Assembly (NCBI RefSeq): GCF_964199755.1
Contig: NC_133904.1
Coordinates: forward strand, 248,001 to 312,000
Reading direction: 5' to 3'
Length of the DNA: 64,000 nt
Origin: Larus michahellis
Lineage: Eukaryota; Chordata; Aves; Charadriiformes; Laridae
In this document: positions 49,458 to 64,000 of the stretch, one piece after another
Numbering within the stretch: position 1 is the first letter of the stretch
Layout: each line of letters begins with the position of its first letter
Translations under genes and position numbers: made by a program
Notes under the pieces: generated by a model
What the model was told of the DNA's origin: nothing
Databases searched by the model: none
Seen by the model: the letters and a program-made list of their open reading frames with translations, nothing else

Positions 49458-52400
49458 CTGGAATCACAGCGTGCAGAAAGGGATAGAGAAGGTCAGGCGC
49501 AGGGGAGCCAGGGGCTGGCTGACGCCACTGGAAGCAGGTGACGGTGGGGCGGGCAGGGACTGGTCTGGCATGAGCGAGCCCAGGGACCGCTGCCCAGCAC
49601 AAACCGGGGGAGCAGGATGAGACCCCCAGGGTGGGAGGGGGTCCAGGATTCAGGACCATTTTACACAGGCAGCTCCATCGTGCAATTAACCCCTTTGCAC
49701 CAAGCGAGAAAGGGACAGTGTCACTGATAGCGCTGAAATAATGTAAACCTTACAGTGATGCATGCTCCAAGCCGCTGTCTAAATCATGGAAGGGGACAGT
49801 GGACACTCTCGCAGGCTCGTACACCCAAATACATCAACTGGGACTCCAGAAGTTAGGATGAAGCTTAGGACGGTGACGGTGACTTTCCAATTGCCAATTT
49901 TCATCCTCTCAGCTCAGGAAGACCTAGAGTAACAGAGAGACCAGTTTGAGAGGCGCAGGAGTTTGCAGGAAGAGGCAAAAGGGAAAGTGGACACGGAGGA
50001 AGCATCATCAACGGTTTGGGTTGCGGGAGGTCAGGGCTTCTGGGTTTGCAAGCTGGCTCTGATTTACTCTGCGACCATGAAGGACAATTATCGGGACACA
50101 AGCTATGCTTTATAAATGCCAGGGAAGGAGCGTGCCTCGTGCTGTCACCTACAACAGCAGCACTGCCTGCCGCAGAAGTGACAGCGTTTGAAGACACAGT
50201 ATGCATGACCTGCACACACCAAGGACACAGCTGTTCACCCCTGACCATAGCTGCACACAGATAAATGTCAAGTGGTTGCCCTTTGCTGTGTTTTCCCCAA
50301 CAATAAAGTGGTGAAAAGCTGTCCTCCCATGTAAGTCCAACCTTGAGGACATTGCGACCACCTCCTCTTATTAAGTACTTCCTAAAAATGGACATGAGAC
50401 ACTCTACCGCTGCTTCTCACGCTCTCACATGATTTCCAGCGCTCCCCAGACTGAGAGTTACTGTATTTCCTCCTCTTTTGAGCATGGTTTCCTTACAGCC
50501 AGCACACCGTAGGAGGCTATACGGCCACACAGAGCCGTCAGTTCCCAGCCTGGAGCCGAGGCGGCACACGCTGTGCTGCTGGCAGCGCTGCCACACGGTA
50601 GTGAGAACCCCTCACCAGGAACCAAGGAGGGAGACTGCCTGAATCCATCCGAGCAGGGTGGGAACAGGCAAGACAAACAAACACACAGAGCAATCCAGCT
50701 GCTTGTGAAATCCTCGCAGAAATAAGGGTAAAAATAAAGCATGCCCCCAGGCAAAAAGGCCGTCTGCGCCCCCAGGAAGGACAGGAGACGTAACAGGTAA
50801 GTGCCCGGAGACAACGGTGGAGCAGAAGCACAGCAGACGCAGTCCCAAAGCCGCACTGCTAGGTGCTGGTTTGACAGCAAACTGGTGGGTTATCACACCA
50901 GATCTACCGGCGGAGCGACAGCAGCACAACAGAAACCAGGGAGCTGACAAGCAAGCCCCGACTTTGCACCTACCGCGCCAAGGACGATCTCCTCCACCGA
51001 GTCCCAGCTCAGGCCAGTCCCCGCCTGTGCTGGCAGACCAGGCTACACAGGCATTCTGCTGTGTGCTCCATATAGCCCTGCTATTCCTACGCGAGGACAA
51101 GAGCAGGATTCCCAACACGCTCCAGAACCATTCTCTTTCCTGTGCCCTGCTGCCTCAGCACGCCAGTGCAGAGCGAGACCGTAGCAAGTATGCTATCAGC
51201 TTGATGGCTGATGATTTAATGAAGTAAACCATGCAAGAAGAGGAGGAGGGTTATTTTCTCCAATCCCTTACTCTCCCCTCCCTCCTGGAAAAAACAGATC
51301 AAGCAGCAGGAAAACCTTTGCCCTAAGAACGAAGAAAGCAGTAAGTTCTCTACATTCCTGCTCCTGTCCCAGAAAAAAGCCTCTGCCTTGCCCTGTAGCT
51401 GTTTCTAGAGGCTATGACGTGCCATACTCAAACCAGGTAAAAACCCAGAGGCTCACTGAAGCCGACGGCTGCTGATGCATCAGGCAGCCCCTTGGTGTTA
51501 ACAGGGAAAACCTCATCACCTCAGGTTGTTTCTGGTGAGGGGAAAGAGAGAGGGTACAACCAAAACCTTTTTCAAGTTTCTTTTTAAAGTAGATCCCTCA
51601 TTGACTAGACTCTCGATGAAACAGAGCTATTAGCTACAGGCATAACTAAGGCATCTAAACCTCAGACAGACTCTTGCTCTTAAAGGGAAACGGGAAAGCG
51701 GAGCTCTATTCTGCTCCCAAAGGCTAAAAACGGGAGGTTTTGCCACCATGCCTGAATGGGCTCCAGTGCTGGGCTACCAAAGAGTCTGTATGCCAGGAGC
51801 GTGGCAACTTCCCTTACAGAAGCAGAGTAAGAAGCAGGGTCCCTGTAGAGCACTCAGCCCACACCACCTCCGCACCATTACTTCTCCTCTTCAAACCTGG
51901 AGCTGTGAGAGGCACTGACAGTACGCGACGATGATGGTTCTGCACCACTCTCATCACTTCGTGAGCTAACTGGTCCTAGAGGTCACCGTTCAGACCAGCC
52001 TCCACTTGCTGAGAGTGCTATGGTCTCACCTTTCACTAATCACAGCAAGAAAATTAAGTGTTGAGTTAATGCTGCTGGCTGTACTGTCCAAGAGGGACAA
52101 AGGCATTAACACGGCTCCAGCATACACACAACAAAGGTAAAGATGGTTCTGCCCTTGAATACGGAATATTCAGGTTTGCCAGTCCCATCACGGACACGCA
52201 GGGAAGGACACACCAGCCGCTACAGCTAAAGACATTCCCACACTCTCTTCCAAGAAGGGCAGCTGTCGTCGGCTACAGTCATACCGAAGGTTACCGTAAT
52301 CACCTAATGGCAACCAGAAGCTGCTGACACACAACCTGAAACCGAGATGTAGACCTTGCCTCTAAGTATCCTGGGACTAATTCAGCTCCTTAGACTACCC

Positions 52401-53180
52401 CGTATTAGTGATAACAGATGAGATAGTAAATCATTTTCCGGTTTCCCAGCAGATCATTCTGGCGCTGCTGAGATAAGGAGGTTCACAGGGTAAAGAGTTA
52501 TTCTTTGAGCCCCACTTCTGAGGTACCAGAAATTTAAGACAGAAAAAGGTATGATCAGGCCTTGTATTAACTTTGCAGTCAGTGTGCCATTAACCACCGA
52601 AAGAGTGGGTTTGGGTGCTGGTTTTCTGTTTTGTATGGGTTTTAAAACAAAGCCTGTTACAGGTGCAGACGCACGACGGAAAGCGCAATCCCTGCGGCAG
52701 CCAAACGCGGCTGATGCCATCGCCGGCAGCGGTAGAAGAGGCATCTCTCGGAGCGGAGACGGGAGCCTGAGGGTACCACCACCTGCAGACAGCCCACGCA
52801 GGCGACAGCTACAGACCGACAGCGGGGACCTAAGCCAGGTCAGGCACCTGCAGAATTGTAACCTTTAAGAATACACATAGGTGGCATTTTAGAATGCTAA
52901 TGCTGGCAATGTCTTGTTGAACTACCTGAAACTGCTGTGGGCACTAAGGCAAGCAACCAACCCAAACAAACAAAAAAAACCCTGAAAGTTTAGGCCCTGA
53001 TGCATGAAGTACCTCCGTATGCATGACCAGTGAAGTACCTCTGCCCAAAGAATTACCCCCATTGTCACAAGGGCTATTTGTATTAAGGTTAATTACATAC
53101 TTACATACAAAAGGTGAAAGCTGAACTCTTATCATAGACACTTAATTGCTTCAGAAGACAAAGAACACCTATTCCAGAGT
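49458..53180. other. PPIP5K1 first intron, left part
   Basis: About 3.7 kb between coding exon 1 and the retrocopy candidate. Several ORFs up to 168 codons occur but none resembles a known protein. Additional 5' UTR exons could be hidden here; none could be identified from sequence alone. Confidence 0.4.
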
Positions 53181-53189
53181 TAATAATTA

Positions 53190-53620
53190 AAAGCTATTCA
53201 GACTTGATGTATCAAAGAAAGCTTTCCATGCTGTATTAGCATAGAAGTTCAATGAGTTCACAACCAGGAAGCACAAGTCAAGCTCTAATCGAGCGGCCCC
53301 TCCGGCTCCAGCAGCACTTTCGGTACCTCCAGATCCACCAACATCCTCAAACCCGGATAGAGCGCAGCCACCAGGGCGACGGTCTCCTGAGCAGGAGCCC
53401 CTTCTGCTAGACAACGCCCTTTGCAAATTTAGTTAAATGTTGGCTTGTCACTTCCATGTCTGGGCAAGCGTTACATTGCTCACACAGCAATTGTAGCAGT
53501 AAGACCAATTCTTGCCGTCGGAGGTTGCTTTTAATGAGATTTATGAGATTGTTAAGTGTGAAACTTCACAGTATCAGAATTTCTGAGACTGTAACTGTTA
53601 ATAAAGGTTTATTAACAAAC
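53190..53620 (+). pseudogene. Probable retrocopy 3' end (C-terminal fragment plus 3' UTR)
   Basis: A plus-strand frame reads DVSKKAFHAVLA, stop TAG at 53242-53244, then KFNEFTTRKHK and a Ser/Pro-rich tail ending EQEPLLLDNALCKFS and TAA at 53434-53436. AT-rich, UTR-like sequence follows with AATAAA at 53600-53605. One in-frame stop within otherwise coherent sequence, and no splice sites, suggest a decayed processed copy. No A tail remains. I do not recognise the parent gene. The GC-rich middle is also open on the minus strand, so the strand call is not certain. It lies in PPIP5K1 intron 1. Confidence 0.35.
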
Positions 53621-54335
53621 AGAAGTATAAAATAATACCTTCTAATGTTTTTTAAACAAGATTATGAAGGAGTTTAAAGATGCCTTGGATCTTGAAGGCA
53701 TAATTCACAGTGTTTGTTGGTTTTGCGTTATTAGCAGGCAGACCGCAGCCTGCCGGCTCGTCGGCCCCGGTTGCCCCCCCGCAGCCCGGCGGCGACGCGG
53801 ACACACACCCGTCCCGGGGGGCGGCGGCTCCTCCCCCAGGGGCAGCCACGGGGTCGGGACCGGCCGGGGCAGGGATCGGGCGGCACCGACACCGGCGGGG
53901 AAACGGCCAGGGCCAGGCCAAGCCGGCCGGGAGGGCCTGCAGGGCCAGGGCCGGGTCCCAGCCGCGCCGATTCTCCCGGGCAGGGCCCGCTGCGCCCGGT
54001 GCCGAGGGCAGGCCGCGCCGGGGGCGGCTGGGGCGGAGGGCGGGCCGCGACAGCCCCGCGGGGGGCAGCAGGACGTCAGGCCCGCGCCGGGCTGCGCCTC
54101 GCCGGGGGGCCGCCACCGCCGCCACCACCTACTCGGCGCTCCGCACAGCCGCCGACGAGCCGGGCCCAGCGGCGCCGCGTCCGCCACCCCCCCACCCCCC
54201 GCTTCTGCCGCCGCCGCCTTCCCTTCGCCTCCCTTCCCGTCCCTGGCCCGGCGCCGCCGCCCCCCCCGGTCGGTCCCGGCGCCCCGGGGACGCCCCGGCG
54301 CCCCGCCGGCGGCAGCAGGGGGCGCCACGCCGGAC

Positions 54336-54345
54336 GCCGCCATTT
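54336..54345 (-). promoter_or_regulatory. YY1-type motif
   Basis: On the minus strand AAATGGCGGC, containing the ATGGCGGC core, lies 13-22 bp downstream of the PPIP5K1 first-exon donor. YY1 sites of this orientation are frequent just downstream of TATA-less start sites. Confidence 0.4.
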
Positions 54346-54357
54346 CCCTCCGCTCAC

Positions 54358-54400
54358 CTGCGGCCTCCGAGCGCACCCTGCGCTGCCGGCGCCGCCGCCG
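54358..54400 (-). other. PPIP5K1: Candidate untranslated first exon of PPIP5K1
   Basis: On the minus strand a consensus donor, GCCGCAG|GTGAGCG, ends an exon at 54358 inside the CpG island. The transcription start cannot be read; the right border given is arbitrary, just below the first CCAAT box. Splicing to the acceptor above 49457 would give a 4.9-kb first intron. Confidence 0.5.
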
Positions 54401-54401
54401 G

Positions 54402-54437
54402 CCAATCACGACCTGCTGACGGCCGCAGCCAGCCAAT
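54402..54437 (+). promoter_or_regulatory. Paired CCAAT boxes
   Basis: CCAATCA occurs at 54402-54408 and again at 54433-54439, 31 bp apart (three helical turns), a common NF-Y arrangement in divergent CpG-island promoters. They sit just upstream of the PPIP5K1 first-exon donor. Confidence 0.55.
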
Positions 54438-54577
54438 CAGCGGGGAGGGGGGCGGGCCGGCCGGGCCCCGGCGGGCGCGGCGCGGCGGCCCCTGGCGGCG
54501 ACGGCGGGCCCTGCTCGGTCGCGCGCACGTGGGGCGCGGGCGGCGCGCCGGGCACCGGCGGCGCCGCCGGGTGCCGC

Positions 54578-54591
54578 GTTACCACGGCAAC
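54578..54591. promoter_or_regulatory. RFX X-box (palindromic)
   Basis: GTTACCACGGCAAC matches the X-box consensus (GTTGCCATGGCAAC) at 12 of 14 positions with both half-sites intact. It lies about 0.66 kb upstream of the CKMT1 ATG and 0.22 kb upstream of the PPIP5K1 first-exon donor. RFX proteins drive ciliary and spermatogenic genes; its use here is inference. Confidence 0.5.
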
Positions 54592-55086
54592 TGCGGGGCG
54601 CCCCCGCCCTGCCGGAGGAGCCCGGGGAGCCGGTCAGCGTGGCCCCGGCAGCGCCCGCCGCCGCTCCCCTCCCGCCGGCTCTGCGGCGGCGAAACGCGGG
54701 CCGGCCCGCGGCGCGCGCCCTGCCCCGCCGGTGCCGCGGGCACGGGGTGCGCGGGGCGGCCGCCCAGTCCCGGCGTGCGCGGGCCGCGGAGGAGCCGCGG
54801 GGCACGGCGGCAGAGCCGCTGACAGCCGCCCGCGCCAGGCCGGGCCGCCGGCCCCGCCGCCCATCCCGGGCCGCACCCGAGCGCGGCTCCGGGCCGTCGG
54901 GGAGCCGCCTCTGCCGCTCCCGGCTCCAGGTGCGCGGACTTTGCCCCGGCCGCACCCTCGCCACGCAGTGCCCGCCGGCGGCCGGAGCGCGCTGCGGGGT
55001 CCGGTGCGGGGCCCGGCCCGTGGCCACCGCCCCCGCCGCTGTCCGACGCGCGGTGCTGAAGGCGGCGGCGGCCCCGGTGCGGCGGG

Positions 55087-55106
55087 TGGGGCGGGGCGGG
55101 GCGGGG
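55087..55106 (+). promoter_or_regulatory. Tandem GC boxes, CKMT1 proximal promoter
   Basis: Four overlapping GGGGC units (Sp1/KLF-type), ending about 145 bp before the CKMT1 ATG. Just before the ATG (55190-55220) the likely 5' UTR contains a repeated CCCATTCCCAT motif. Confidence 0.55.
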
Positions 55107-55250
55107 CGCGCGAGCAGGTGGCGGTGCCGTTGCAGCCCCCCCGCGCCCGGCCGGTCCCCGCCCCTCGCGCACCCTCCCGCCGCCGCCGTTCCCATTCCCA
55201 TCGTTATTCCCATTCCCATCACGTCCGCCGCCCGGCTCCGCTGCTCCGCC

Positions 55251-64000
<8,750 letters not shown>

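Overview
The window is nuclear DNA from a bird. It holds vertebrate split genes with GT-AG introns, CR1 LINE fragments with the avian 3' end (degenerate TTCTATGA-type repeats), and a solo LTR of a family common in modern birds (5-bp target duplication). It also has compact introns and a GC-rich, CpG-dense promoter block. Two genes were recognised from their conserved proteins, and they are divergent (head to head).

PPIP5K1 (diphosphoinositol pentakisphosphate kinase 1, VIP1) fills 5.8-54.4 kb on the minus strand. I traced 28 coding exons plus two optional phase-1/phase-1 exons. All junctions are GT-AG, every reading phase closes, and the kinase Asp-332 and phosphatase-like Arg-399/His-400 fall at the numbers used for the human protein. 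A likely untranslated first exon lies in the CpG island near 54.36 kb. The coding product is 1371 residues without the optional exons and 1452 with both.

CKMT1 (ubiquitous mitochondrial creatine kinase) is on the plus strand from the ATG at 55251. Seven complete exons and most of an eighth are present. The window ends at residue 361 of about 417.

Between the two genes (53.7-56.0 kb) is a shared CpG-rich promoter with two CCAAT boxes, a YY1-type motif, a palindromic RFX X-box and tandem GC boxes. The leftmost 5.8 kb holds the PPIP5K1 3' UTR and sequence I could not assign. In mammals MAP1A lies there in convergent orientation, but I found no MAP1A coding sequence. The genes share an ATP/phosphagen and energy-signalling theme: PPIP5K1 makes inositol pyrophosphates from ATP and CKMT1 makes phosphocreatine from mitochondrial ATP. 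No functional link is shown by the sequence.

Intron content: four CR1 fragments of different age, one solo LTR, several A/T homopolymer runs, a probable retrocopy 3' end in PPIP5K1 intron 1, and a possible small secreted-protein ORF antisense in CKMT1 intron 1. The least explained items are the 180-bp optional exon of PPIP5K1, the X-box, the secreted ORF and an orphan coding-like segment at 4.6 kb.
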